The notes under the pieces: generated by a model
The model's input: only the letters and a program-made list of their open reading frames with translations
What the model was told of the DNA's origin: nothing
Database searches by the model: none
NCBI RefSeq assembly: GCF_000722695.1
Contig: NZ_JPFU01000015.1
Location: forward strand, 124,001-188,000
DNA length: 64,000 bases
From: Streptococcus mitis
Lineage (GTDB): Bacteria; Bacillota; Bacilli; Lactobacillales; Streptococcaceae
Direction of reading: 5' to 3'
Translations under genes and position numbers: made by a program
Shown: piece after piece, positions 18,166-27,552 of the stretch
How positions within the stretch are numbered: position 1 is the first letter of the stretch
How the letters are laid out: every line of letters starts with the position of its first letter

Positions 18166-18936
18166 TTATTTAAACGGATATGGTGTAAATGCACCACTCA
18201 ATGATTTTAATAATCCCTCTAGCTTATCCTCATCATTGTTTCTCAATACAAAATTATAATGAAATGTACTCGGTGCTTCATATTTTTTCTTAGAGTCTCG
18301 TTCCATTATTCCGAAGCCTTTTTTTATATCACCGATATAATAACTATCAATTCCATCAATAAAACTATCATTAAAATTATCTTTTATATAATCCATATTA
18401 CGCTTCACTTCACTAATATTCGTGGCATCTGCTAGCTTCAAAAAAGAAGTAGAAACCTCACCGATCTTATTATGACAAATATACACTTCATCAGGTATAT
18501 CTACGAAGTCAAAATCAATTTTTTCTTTAATATCAGCGGGTATTAGAGGCTCTAAAATTTTAGGTATTCTACGTCTTTTATTATTAAGAATTATATCTCT
18601 TATTATCCTCTCAAGATCTGTGGGAAGAAAATACACTTCTCTATTTTTACTTAAATCTTGAACAAGATTTTCCGAGCCATCTTCTATGTCCGAGAGTGCA
18701 GAAATAAAAGATAATGTTTCATCAGCACATACTTTTTCATCGTACTCAAATTCTTTAAAACGTAATCTATCAAAATTGGATTTTGGATTAGCATATCTTA
18801 CAAGAAGTTTTTCCGATTCTCTCTGAAATGAAATATTAAGTTTATTTAGTTCAACTTTACCCTGGAATCCTTTAAAGAAATATAATTCATCTTCACCACA
18901 TTGTTTTGTACAATAGTTATCATAAAACTCTATCAT
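18166..18936 (-). CDS. Uncharacterised protein, first gene of AT-rich cassette
   Basis: 256 residues, soluble, with many Asp/Glu/Lys residues and no signal peptide. Recognisable features are few: a basic stretch NNKRRRIPKILEPLIP about residues 117-132 and a C-terminal half with YIKDNFNDSFIDGIDSYYIG. I recognise no family. It leads a tight three-gene operon inserted between the NUDIX/mnmG genes and mnmA. Such anonymous coupled cassettes often have defence or self-recognition roles, but nothing here proves it. Confidence 0.62.
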   Translation of the reverse strand: MIEFYDNYCTKQCGEDELYFFKGFQGKVELNKLNISFQRESEKLLVRYANPKSNFDRLRFKEFEYDEKVCADETLSFISALSDIEDGSENLVQDLSKNREVYFLPTDLERIIRDIILNNKRRRIPKILEPLIPADIKEKIDFDFVDIPDEVYICHNKIGEVSTSFLKLADATNISEVKRNMDYIKDNFNDSFIDGIDSYYIGDIKKGFGIMERDSKKKYEAPSTFHYNFVLRNNDEDKLEGLLKSLSGAFTPYPFK

Positions 18937-19206
18937 TTTTTCTACTCTATTAAAATAAACAGGTTAATATCATTTAATTATTTGAAGAAATCTATTCTGT
19001 TCCGATCAAATAAAAATTTCATTTAACTAATTCTATCAAATACTAATTTGTTTTTCAAGGAATTATTCCGTTAACTAAAAGTTTTGTTAAAAAACTACAT
19101 ATCATAATTCTAGTCCTAGGTGAGGACATACAAAAATTTCGTTCTATCCAAAATAATAAGGATTTACTTTCCCTTCTTCGTCTTAAGATTGACAATTTGG
19201 CCTGAA
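18937..19206. other. Region upstream of the three-gene cassette
   Basis: AT-rich, no gene. It should hold the promoter of the cassette; I see no confident -35/-10 pair. Confidence 0.35.
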
Positions 19207-19372
19207 TTACACCACTGAATAATATTCTAGAAAACGTTTCATCTCTCTACTAATAATCAAGTGAGAAAATCCAATCATAGTTGCAATTTCAAAAACATTT
19301 ACCCCTGATTTCACATCGAGCTCTATCTTAATCCGTTCCTTTATGTTAAGATATACGATAGTAGTAGCTTAT
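19207..19372 (-). pseudogene. IS30-family transposase N-terminal remnant
   Basis: The minus-strand frame reads LNIKERIKIELDVKSG, then IATMIGFSHLIISREMKRF, ending in TAA at 19207. This matches the helix-turn-helix start of IS30 transposases (LTxxERIKIE..., S..ISREIKR). No start codon and no catalytic domain remain. Confidence 0.65.
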
Positions 19373-19508
19373 AGAATCTCCTTGCGTATCTTTCTGTGTG
19401 TTTACTTACAGTTCACACTATTTGAGATTATGTGAGTTTTTTCGTTGCACTATAATTTACAATTTATCTCTTAAAAAACTGAAACATTCTCATTCCTCTT
19501 AGAAGCTC

Positions 19509-20708
<1,200 letters not shown>

Positions 20709-20786
20709 TCATTATAACATGCTTGGTTGGAGAAGACAAGAAAGAGGCTGATAATCTACCAACCTCTGATTTTATTGATAAAAACT

Positions 20787-21002
20787 TTAGTCATCATCGT
20801 CTCTATAAAAATATTTTCTATACACTCTTGATAATACCAAAATTAATGTCAATATCATACCAAGAGCTATAATAATAGAATTTATTAGATTTATTTTAGT
20901 ATGTCCAATCACTAGTCCAATAATTGGGCTAGTAGACATGCCTAGATATAATAAAAGTGACAAAAAATGAATCTCACCAATTCCTGCAAAAAAATGTTTC
21001 AT
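20787..21002 (-). CDS. Small membrane protein next to lactococcin-972 system
   Basis: 71 residues from the ATG at 21002 (GGAG upstream with an 8-base gap); an in-frame ATG at 21026 is the longer choice. Two hydrophobic helices (FLSLLLYLGMSTSPIIGLVIG and IIIALGMILTLILVLS) end in a charged tail, YFYRDDDD. Family unknown. It follows the bacteriocin ABC genes at a distance of 400 bases and might give immunity, which is only a guess. Confidence 0.6.
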   Translation of the reverse strand: MKHFFAGIGEIHFLSLLLYLGMSTSPIIGLVIGHTKINLINSIIIALGMILTLILVLSRVYRKYFYRDDDD

Positions 21003-21026
21003 GTAATGATTCTCCATTTGCTCCAT

Positions 21027-21403
21027 TAAATCCGTTTTATTTTAGAGTAGCATAAAATAAGCAATCCTTCAATAAAATTCATTGACGAAATACTATTCTA
21101 AAGCATTGATAACTCAGATTTCTCAGAATAGAGCTGTCCAAACTATCGAACAGCTCAAACACACACATATCCATGTAATTCTACGTTTAGAATTGCTTTA
21201 AAATAAATGTTTTAGGATTATTCTAAGCCTTTGACTGCTTAAAATTTTACGTTCTGAAGAATTCTAAAGCTAGAATAGCTCAAAACAATGAGAACTTAAG
21301 TATTCGAAGCTTAAGAGTCATACGATTTCCAAATAAGTGTTTTAAAATTAAATTTTAAAGGTATCCTTAAATCTAAAGATTTTTGATAAGATTTCTGTAT
21401 TTT
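21027..21403. other. Intergenic region after the bacteriocin ABC gene
   Basis: No gene. A hairpin GAGCTGT/ACAGCTC (21131-21156) may end transcription of the bacteriocin operon. Several TTCTAAAGC-like short motifs recur between 21090 and 21360. Confidence 0.4.
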
Positions 21404-22033
21404 TCACAATTCAATGATACGATGACATTGTTGGGCTACATAAGCATCGTGGGTCACAATAATAACTGTTTTCCCCTCGCGATTCATCTCTAAGAGAAAC
21501 TTCAAGACCAAATCTCTATTTTCAGGATCCAGAGAACCTGTTGGTTCATCGGCTAAAATCAGCTGGCTAGGTTTTAAGATGGCTCTAGCAACTGCAATTC
21601 GTTGTTGCTCCCCACCAGACAACTCGGAAACCTTTTGATGCAAAGTAGCTGACAAACCTACTCTCTCTAAAATCTCTTCCACCTTTTTGAGCTTGTCTTT
21701 CTTAGACAATTTCACATATTTCAGTGCAAGCATAAGATTGTACTCGACCGTTTCATCATCAATCAAGGCAAAATTTTGAAACAGATAAGAGATATGTTCA
21801 CGGATTATTGTTTGTGACTTAGCAGAATTGACCGCTAGATTTGTCTGACCAAAAATCTCATACCGTCCACTATAATCACCATCTATCAAACCTAATAAAT
21901 TTAACAAGGTTGACTTACCACTACCACTCTTGCCAACAATGGCTACCAAATCCCCCTGATCAATCCTGAGAGATAAGTTATCCAAAATCACTTTTCTCCC
22001 AATGGTTTTGGTAATATTTTCCAACTCAATCAT
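21404..22033 (-). CDS. Bacteriocin export ABC transporter ATPase, lactococcin 972 group
   Basis: 209 residues with Walker A (GKSGSGKST, about residues 34-42), signature LSGGEQQRIAVARA and Walker B LILADEPTGS. Of MacB/LolD type. Its start overlaps the end of the large membrane gene by 4 bases, so the pair works together. In lactococcin-972 loci this ATPase and the DUF1430-type membrane protein serve export or immunity. Confidence 0.9.
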   Translation of the reverse strand: MIELENITKTIGRKVILDNLSLRIDQGDLVAIVGKSGSGKSTLLNLLGLIDGDYSGRYEIFGQTNLAVNSAKSQTIIREHISYLFQNFALIDDETVEYNLMLALKYVKLSKKDKLKKVEEILERVGLSATLHQKVSELSGGEQQRIAVARAILKPSQLILADEPTGSLDPENRDLVLKFLLEMNREGKTVIIVTHDAYVAQQCHRIIEL

Positions 22034-24138
22034 AAGATGCCCCCTTTCAATAATTCTACTAGACTTCTTTTCTCCATCCTAGAAGCCAAGACTAGCACAA
22101 ATAGTATATCCAGACATGTAAAGCCTGCAAACAGCAGGAGTGGCAAGAGCGCATGGGCAAAGAAAATCAATATTAGAAGAGGCAGACTATAGCCCAGCAA
22201 GAGCAGAACTAAGAGAGGGCGGTAGCGATCGACCAGTTTCCACCCCATAAACTTCTTGGTAATGATATCTGTTCGCTTCAATAAGAAAGTTGTTACTAGT
22301 AAGAAGTAGGAAATCATCATGCTAAGGAGACCAAACAAAGCAAAGAGTATATTAAGATTTCGAACTGCATCTCGATAAGAATCTACTTTCTCTTGTTGAA
22401 TGGCTTGAAGCGATGAAAATTTTAAATAATTCCCATCTGATAATTTCTCAACTAACTCCGTAATCACTTTTTGATTTTGTTCTGTATTTTCAACTTTCAT
22501 AGGATTGTTTAAACCTGTCGTTGACAAGCGAGTCTTTTCTTCCCACATCATGTCTTGATCATTTACCAGACTAATAATTGGATTGTGGAGGTTTTCCTTT
22601 CGCTCATTATTATAAGGGAAGAATGACCAATCTCCTTCATAGTAGGCAATTTCTACATCCATATCTTCTATCCTTTGCTTTTGCTGATCTTCATACCTCA
22701 GAGAAAGATAGGCGATGGATTTTCCCAAGAACTGATTCTTACCTTCTTGTCCTTTATCACTAGCTGGCATCAAAATAACTTTTTTAGTGCTGTTATCTGG
22801 TAACTTGAATCCCTTGCTCTTTAGAAAATTGCTATTAGCATAGTAAACATCTACCTTATCAGGCAGTTGGTACTGCTGTACTTGTTCAGCTTTGATGACT
22901 GGTTTGATAGGAAGACTCGCACTTCGCACATAATTTACTTGTATTTTTGCTAGCAAATCTTGATAAAATTGGTAGAAATAATCTGTAGATTTCCCTGACC
23001 CTGCTAGCTCTTCTTGCCACAGGTTATCATTGAGTTGGAAGGTTTCTAAGGTCAAGTAATTCCCTTGGCTTACCCACTGTTGCTGATAAGCAAGTTCTTT
23101 GTTTTCTTGCTCTAGACTTCTGCCCACCCCAATCAGTAAGGCCGTCAGTAAAATAGTTGTCCCTATTTTCATCACATAATTGAAGATAAGACCAAGTTTG
23201 ACAGATGAAAAACCTTTCAACATGGAACTGACTGTCATTTTCTGAATCATCAGGTAGGTCAGCCAACTGATGAACAAATACAACTGTAAAAGCAGAAATT
23301 GGGATAAGAGTAAACTTGGGAACAGAAGTTTTGGCCTGTAGTCCAGCACTAAAAATAGTCCCAAGTCAATGACAAGACTTCCACCCAAGAGAAGATAAAA
23401 ATTAGTCTTTACAAAACCAGCTAAAATCGCTCCACTTTGAAAACCAAGTAACTTTTGAACCCCCACTCGTTTCATCTCCATCATCGGCTGATAAACTGTT
23501 ACTAACACAAGAAGTAAAATAGCCAAGACAAAAACAATGGCAGATAAAAGCAAATCTCGATTTATGACTTCCACTGCACTTTTATAGGTAGGCTCTAGCA
23601 AAGTAGCCTGGTCTATCTTGAAAAAATCGCTCCATTTCTGTACAATCCTATCCTTATCCATCTCTTGTGTAGAAGTTATCGTATAGCGACCATTTAAACT
23701 ACGAGATGTATCCTTGATATAGGTTTGAAAAGTTATAAGCTGAATAGGCTTGGCTTTTAGAAAGGTCGGTATCGTACCAAGTTTATTAGAAATTTTTTTA
23801 TTACTGTAGACTCCTTCACCATCTGTGGTAAAATCAAGAGAAGAAATCCCAAACTCTTGGTAGGGGAAGGTATCTTTATCAAAAACACCAGACTTGATTA
23901 CCTCATCACCACTGTCTGTTTTGATGATGGAGACTTTGTACTCCTTTGATACATCCTCAAAAAATCGAAGAACAGACGCTGCAGGTTCGTTAATATCTTT
24001 CAAATACAAATCCAAAGAATCTACAGTCTTTCCCATTTCCCGAATCCGAACCGCTTCACGTGTGTAGTTTACATTAAAAACAAAAAAAGTGGTACACAGC
24101 AACAGCAGAAACATACAAAGATGACTGATTTTTTTCAT
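22030..24138 (-). CDS. Bacteriocin-associated integral membrane protein (DUF1430-type)
   Basis: 702 residues. One N-terminal membrane helix, a large extracellular part, a cluster of helices about residues 195-330, a second external domain, and three C-terminal helices form an FtsX/MacB-like permease layout. GGAGG precedes the ATG. It follows the lactococcin-like gene after a hairpin and is coupled to the ATPase. The family is found with lactococcin-972-type bacteriocins. Confidence 0.87.
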   Translation of the reverse strand: MKKISHLCMFLLLLCTTFFVFNVNYTREAVRIREMGKTVDSLDLYLKDINEPAASVLRFFEDVSKEYKVSIIKTDSGDEVIKSGVFDKDTFPYQEFGISSLDFTTDGEGVYSNKKISNKLGTIPTFLKAKPIQLITFQTYIKDTSRSLNGRYTITSTQEMDKDRIVQKWSDFFKIDQATLLEPTYKSAVEVINRDLLLSAIVFVLAILLLVLVTVYQPMMEMKRVGVQKLLGFQSGAILAGFVKTNFYLLLGGSLVIDLGLFLVLDYRPKLLFPSLLLSQFLLLQLYLFISWLTYLMIQKMTVSSMLKGFSSVKLGLIFNYVMKIGTTILLTALLIGVGRSLEQENKELAYQQQWVSQGNYLTLETFQLNDNLWQEELAGSGKSTDYFYQFYQDLLAKIQVNYVRSASLPIKPVIKAEQVQQYQLPDKVDVYYANSNFLKSKGFKLPDNSTKKVILMPASDKGQEGKNQFLGKSIAYLSLRYEDQQKQRIEDMDVEIAYYEGDWSFFPYNNERKENLHNPIISLVNDQDMMWEEKTRLSTTGLNNPMKVENTEQNQKVITELVEKLSDGNYLKFSSLQAIQQEKVDSYRDAVRNLNILFALFGLLSMMISYFLLVTTFLLKRTDIITKKFMGWKLVDRYRPLLVLLLLGYSLPLLILIFFAHALLPLLLFAGFTCLDILFVLVLASRMEKRSLVELLKGGIL

Positions 24139-24157
24139 AAAAGTACCTCCACTAAAG

Positions 24158-24186
24158 TTTTCCCTCTCCTAATAGGAGAGGGAAAA
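24158..24186 (-). terminator. Hairpin between bacteriocin gene and its membrane protein gene
   Basis: A 13-bp perfect stem (TTTTCCCTCTCCT/AGGAGAGGGAAAA) with a 3-base loop. It probably ends most transcripts after the bacteriocin gene and allows partial read-through. Confidence 0.8.
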
Positions 24187-24192
24187 TTTCAC

Positions 24193-24476
24193 TTAAAATC
24201 CATAGAAATATTCTAATCCTGTTGGCGGAATTTTATTAAGGGAAGCTTGAGCCCAAACCTCGGGATCTTCACGATCCTTAGAGATTCTACCTCCATGCTT
24301 GACAGTTGCTGTATGAGATCGAGTAGAATGTAAATAATCAGAATATCCAAAAGTTCCTGTCCAACCTACTCCATAGTTCCATTGACCACCATCAACCCAT
24401 TCTGCTAAAGCATTTGTAGTAGCAAGTATACCACATACCATTAAAGATGCAACACCATTCTAACTAATTTTCTCAT
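24193..24476 (-). pseudogene. Lactococcin-972 family bacteriocin, frameshifted in the signal peptide
   Basis: The mature part (EWVDGGQWNYGVGWTG, then SDYLHSTRSHTATVKHG, ending LEYFYGF) matches lactococcin 972, a two-domain beta-sandwich bacteriocin. A good ribosome site (AGGAG) and ATG at 24476 start MRKLVRM but reach a stop after 11 codons, whereas the signal peptide and mature part continue in another frame (GVASLMVCGILATTNALA). The 284-base length is one short of a multiple of three, so one lost base near 24453-24461 explains it. An internal ATG at 24441 would give only a stunted signal peptide. Confidence 0.82.
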
Positions 24477-24499
24477 GATTTATTTCTCCTATTATCGAG

Positions 24500-24520
24500 A
24501 GCTGTTCCGTAAAAACAGCT
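24500..24520 (-). other. Leader hairpin of the bacteriocin gene
   Basis: AGCTGTT/AACAGCT, a 7-bp stem just upstream of the bacteriocin ribosome site. No T run follows on the minus strand, so it may modulate rather than end transcription. Confidence 0.4.
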
Positions 24521-24588
24521 ATAGTAATTTATCAACAAGTATCGTAGTCCATTGGACTCACCTTCCTTTCATTTTTACAACTAGCGCA

Positions 24589-24675
24589 TTATATCGGCCA
24601 TTTCCATGGGAAAACCGTAGCAATGCTGAATAAAAAAGCAAGAACAACTAAAAAGCGAAAAACTTTTTTATTCAT
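24589..24675 (-). CDS. Short WxW-containing pheromone-like peptide
   Basis: 28 residues, too short for routine gene calling. It starts MNKKVFRFLVVLAFLFS and ends FPWKWPI. A strong ribosome site (GGAGGG) lies before the ATG. A basic N-terminus, hydrophobic middle and short C-terminal Trp-x-Trp motif fit Rgg-sensed peptides of the ComS and RtgS kind. It is divergent from the Rgg-type gene at 24859, the likely receptor, and upstream of the lactococcin-972 genes on the same strand. Confidence 0.68.
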   Translation of the reverse strand: MNKKVFRFLVVLAFLFSIATVFPWKWPI

Positions 24676-24741
24676 ACTCTTTCCCTCCTATCTGTATTTT
24701 GTATCTATAGTATACCTCTTCTTTACTCTATTTTAAAATTA

Positions 24742-24843
24742 GTTAACTTTTTTCACACATTATTTTAGTTTTCTTTTTTACTATTCCTGTTACTATGATA
24801 CAATATTTTTAACTAGATTTTATTATTTGTTAACTTTTTTCAC
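24742..24843. promoter_or_regulatory. Divergent promoter region with two GTTAACTTTTTTCAC repeats
   Basis: The 15-base direct repeat GTTAACTTTTTTCAC occurs at 24742-24756 and 24829-24843. One copy lies on the peptide side and the other directly upstream of the regulator's ribosome site. An extended -10, TGATACAAT (about 24797-24805), lies between them for the rightward gene. These are candidate binding sites for the regulator. Confidence 0.55.
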
Positions 24844-24858
24844 GAAAAGGAGTAAATC

Positions 24859-25737
24859 ATGCGTTATGATTTCGGGAAAGTATATAAAGAAATACGCGAA
24901 TCAAAAGGATTGACCCAAGAAGAGGTCTGTGGAAATGTCATCTCAAGAACCAGCCTATCAAAGATTGAAAGCGGCAAGGCAACTCCCAAATATGAAAATA
25001 TGGAATTTCTTCTCCGTCAAATCAATATGAGTTTTGAAGAGTTTGACTACATCTGCCATCTCTATCAACCGAGCCAACGAACAGAAATCATGCAAACTTA
25101 TCTTAATATGAGTTCTATCATTGGCAGCAGTGGTCTAGTTGATTTTTTTGAAACATGCCAAAACTATCTCAAGACCCATCATGACCTCCCTATAGAAGAG
25201 ATCAGGGATATGCTGGAAGTTGTCATTCATATCCGTCAACATGGTACAGAGCAACTATCAGACCAAGTGAAACAGACTATCCAAAAACTGTGGGAAAAAA
25301 TTGAAAAACAAGATACATGGTATGAAAGTGACCTAAAAATCCTCAATACCATCCTTTTCAGCTTGCCCATTGAACACCTCCATCTCATCACTGGAAAAAT
25401 CTTGCAACGCTTAGAAGTCTATAAAAACTATCAACATTTATATGACTTGCGAATGACAATTCTATTAAACCTTTCCACACTCTATCTATACAATCAAGAT
25501 AAAAACATGTGTAAGCAAATCTGCTACACTTTACTGGAGGATGCCAAAAACAAGAAAAGCTACGATATGCTTGCTATCTGCTATGTCCGTATTGGGATTT
25601 GTACAGACGATTCTAAACTTATCCAAAAAGGTTTCTTACTTCTAGAGTTAACCGAGGAAACTTCTATGCTGTCTCATCTCAAAAAAGAAGTGGAGACCTA
25701 TTATCAAGCGAAGGAAAGAAAAAAGCTTAGCTTCTAA
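24859..25737 (+). CDS. Rgg-family transcriptional regulator
   Basis: 292 residues. The N-terminal XRE helix-turn-helix (YKEIRESKGLTQEEVCG, RTSLSKIESGKATP) is followed by helical repeats of the Rgg/MutR peptide-binding domain. AAAAGGAG precedes the ATG. The divergent WxW peptide gene suggests a cognate pair similar to RtgR/RtgS. Likely targets are the peptide gene itself and the lactococcin-972 operon downstream of it. A strong terminator follows. Confidence 0.87.
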   Translation: MRYDFGKVYKEIRESKGLTQEEVCGNVISRTSLSKIESGKATPKYENMEFLLRQINMSFEEFDYICHLYQPSQRTEIMQTYLNMSSIIGSSGLVDFFETCQNYLKTHHDLPIEEIRDMLEVVIHIRQHGTEQLSDQVKQTIQKLWEKIEKQDTWYESDLKILNTILFSLPIEHLHLITGKILQRLEVYKNYQHLYDLRMTILLNLSTLYLYNQDKNMCKQICYTLLEDAKNKKSYDMLAICYVRIGICTDDSKLIQKGFLLLELTEETSMLSHLKKEVETYYQAKERKKLSF

Positions 25738-25740
25738 ATA

Positions 25741-25803
25741 AAACCACACAGTGCTTCTTTCAGCCTTGAACACAATCAAGCTGAAAGAAGCACTGTGTGG
25801 TTT
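25741..25803. terminator. Very strong bidirectional terminator
   Basis: A perfect 24-bp stem (25741-25764 pairing with 25780-25803), 15-base loop, with TTTTT on the plus side. It lies between the regulator gene and a convergent gene whose 3' end is about 47 bases away. Confidence 0.9.
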
Positions 25804-25849
25804 TTGAATTTTTGAACGTTCAGAGATTAGCTTTTTGGGCAATTGTCGA

Positions 25850-26437
25850 TCAAAATGTCCGTTTATTTGTCAATAATCCGAGAAAATCTTGTCTTTTCAA
25901 GTCTGAGAATTGTTTGGTAGAAAGACTTCCTTTTTGAAGTCCATCATCTCTAACCTGTAAATAATAGCTCTGTTGGCTTGTTTTGATCGTCAAAAAATCA
26001 CCAAATACAAAAACTTTTTTCCAGTTACGAATCTCAAATTCTTTCATCTCTGATTTTAGAATGCGGATAAGTCCTTGCCGCAAATCGCGATGATGCTCAC
26101 TTGTGAAAGTCATCCCATTTCCAAGATTTCTTATCAGTAGTTCATCTGGAGTTACCATCACCAGCGCAATTTTAGTTAAGAAAATTTCAACTGTTGGTGG
26201 TAAAATTGCCAAGTTAAACCAAGGATGTAAGTAGCGATAAGCTAAGAAATAATGAGGCTCCTCACCCAATCCTAGTTGTTTATATAAGGCCTTGACCTCA
26301 CTATCTAACCTCGCTTCAAAAGACACATCTGAATGCTCTTCTTCCTTCCTCTGATTAAAATAACGCATCCCGACTAGGAAACCTATAAAGACTATGATAA
26401 ATATTCCTGATAAAAGATATTTTAAATTGTAGTTCAT
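25850..26437 (-). CDS. Membrane-anchored protein of unknown function
   Basis: 195 residues from the ATG at 26437, 7 bases after AGGAGG; a GTG one codon earlier is less likely. One N-terminal membrane helix (LLSGIFIIVFIGFLVGMRYF) is followed by a soluble part rich in aromatic residues (EEPHYFLAYRYLHPWFN). No family recognised. It follows a 35-residue membrane peptide by 51 bases, both under one promoter with a cre site. Confidence 0.72.
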   Translation of the reverse strand: MNYNLKYLLSGIFIIVFIGFLVGMRYFNQRKEEEHSDVSFEARLDSEVKALYKQLGLGEEPHYFLAYRYLHPWFNLAILPPTVEIFLTKIALVMVTPDELLIRNLGNGMTFTSEHHRDLRQGLIRILKSEMKEFEIRNWKKVFVFGDFLTIKTSQQSYYLQVRDDGLQKGSLSTKQFSDLKRQDFLGLLTNKRTF

Positions 26438-26488
26438 CACTTAACCTCCTGATTCACTACTCTACATAAAGCAGAGGCCTATTTATTT

Positions 26489-26596
26489 TTAAAATAGTGC
26501 CATAACAACTTTAAATAAGACGGGTGTCATCAAAATGAGGATGGTTCCTATCACAAATATCATGACTACTCGAAAAAGCTCCTTATTTTTAAACAT
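26489..26596 (-). CDS. 35-residue hydrophobic membrane peptide
   Basis: Starts MFKNKELFRVVMIFVIG and ends LFKVVMALF: a short basic start then one long membrane helix. GGGGTGG lies before the ATG. It is first in a two-gene unit with the membrane-anchored protein at 25850. It could be a toxin-like, regulatory or transporter-associated small protein. Confidence 0.6.
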   Translation of the reverse strand: MFKNKELFRVVMIFVIGTILILMTPVLFKVVMALF

Positions 26597-26661
26597 TTTT
26601 CCACCCCTTTTCTAGCTACATCATAATTCTCGAACAAATACAAAGTTAAGAATACCGTTTT

Positions 26662-26721
26662 TGGTAGCGTTTACATAATTCGTTTCACCTATATTATAGA
26701 TCAACATATATAACCTGTCAA
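26662..26721 (-). promoter_or_regulatory. Consensus promoter with cre site for the 35-residue peptide operon
   Basis: On the minus strand TTGACA (26721-26716), a 17-base spacer and TATAAT (26698-26693) form a perfect sigma-A promoter. Just downstream of the expected start is TGTAAACGCTACCA (minus strand, 26675-26662), matching the cre consensus at all but one position. CcpA roadblock repression is inferred. Confidence 0.75.
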
Positions 26722-26821
26722 GTAATCAAAGCAACATAGTAGATATTTTTAAAAAGAAAAATTATAGTTATATTTTTACACATAAAAAAGATAGCTTCTG
26801 CTATCCTTATACACTCTCTAA

Positions 26822-27505
26822 CTACTTATCCATCAGATATTGTTCTACCTTGAGTGCCATGACTTCATTATTTTCAATTAGATAAAGCACCTTAGCTTTT
26901 ATATAATAGTCCTTAGCAACAGAGAGATCAAGATCCTCTGTTACATTTCCCAACAAACAATATAAATCTGCTAGCCTAAAGCTACTATGATATTTGTTAC
27001 AAAATTCAATTATCTCCAATAATAGGGCTCTGGACTTGTCCATCTCCTCCTGTTTCCAAAGGTGGTAACAATAATTGTATTTTATTTTGATATACAACTC
27101 AATTTGTTCACGCACACTGATATCGATTTTTGAAAGGGCTACAGAAACCTGATCATATAGTTGCTCAAATTTCTCCTTATCCTCATCATAGCCTAAGAAA
27201 ATCAACAGAGTATTCAAAATATACAAGTAGTCTACTTTATCAATACTAATCCTACTGAGGATGTCCTCTATTTTTGAAATAGCTAGTTTTAATTGATGTT
27301 CACATTGATAGGTTAGAATGGCATCTATCCAGTCCAGATAAATCTTTTCATCAAAAGATAAGGAAGTCTGTTGCTTTCTTTCTCCCTCAAAAGCATATTT
27401 CAAAGAGGCATAATCTTGATTTTCCAGCCTATATAAACTTTTATTTCTATGTAAAGGATTTTTTAAAAAGGGGTAAGTAATAATCACTTTCGCAACCATC
27501 CTCAC
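26822..27505 (-). pseudogene. TPR-type regulator fragment lacking its DNA-binding domain
   Basis: About 227 residues of helical repeats like the C-terminal part of Rgg/PlcR-type proteins (SFDEKIYLDWIDAILTYQ, ELYIKIKYNYCYHLWKQEEM). No helix-turn-helix lies upstream; only 47 bases separate it from the response regulator's stop. The apparent starts (GTG 27505, ATG 27499) have no proper ribosome site. It is most simply a 5'-truncated regulator gene, although a stand-alone peptide-binding protein is possible. Confidence 0.6.
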
Positions 27506-27552
27506 TCAAATTTGATTAAAGATTTCTAAACAATAGGACAATAACTTATCAA

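Noticed and set aside
21131..21156. Hairpin considered as a riboswitch
   Set aside because: A simple 7-bp stem-loop without conserved aptamer features; more likely an operon end.
24541..24588. Tiny frame after AAGGAAGGTGAG (MDYDTC)
   Set aside because: Six codons only; a ribosome-site-like sequence alone is not enough evidence.
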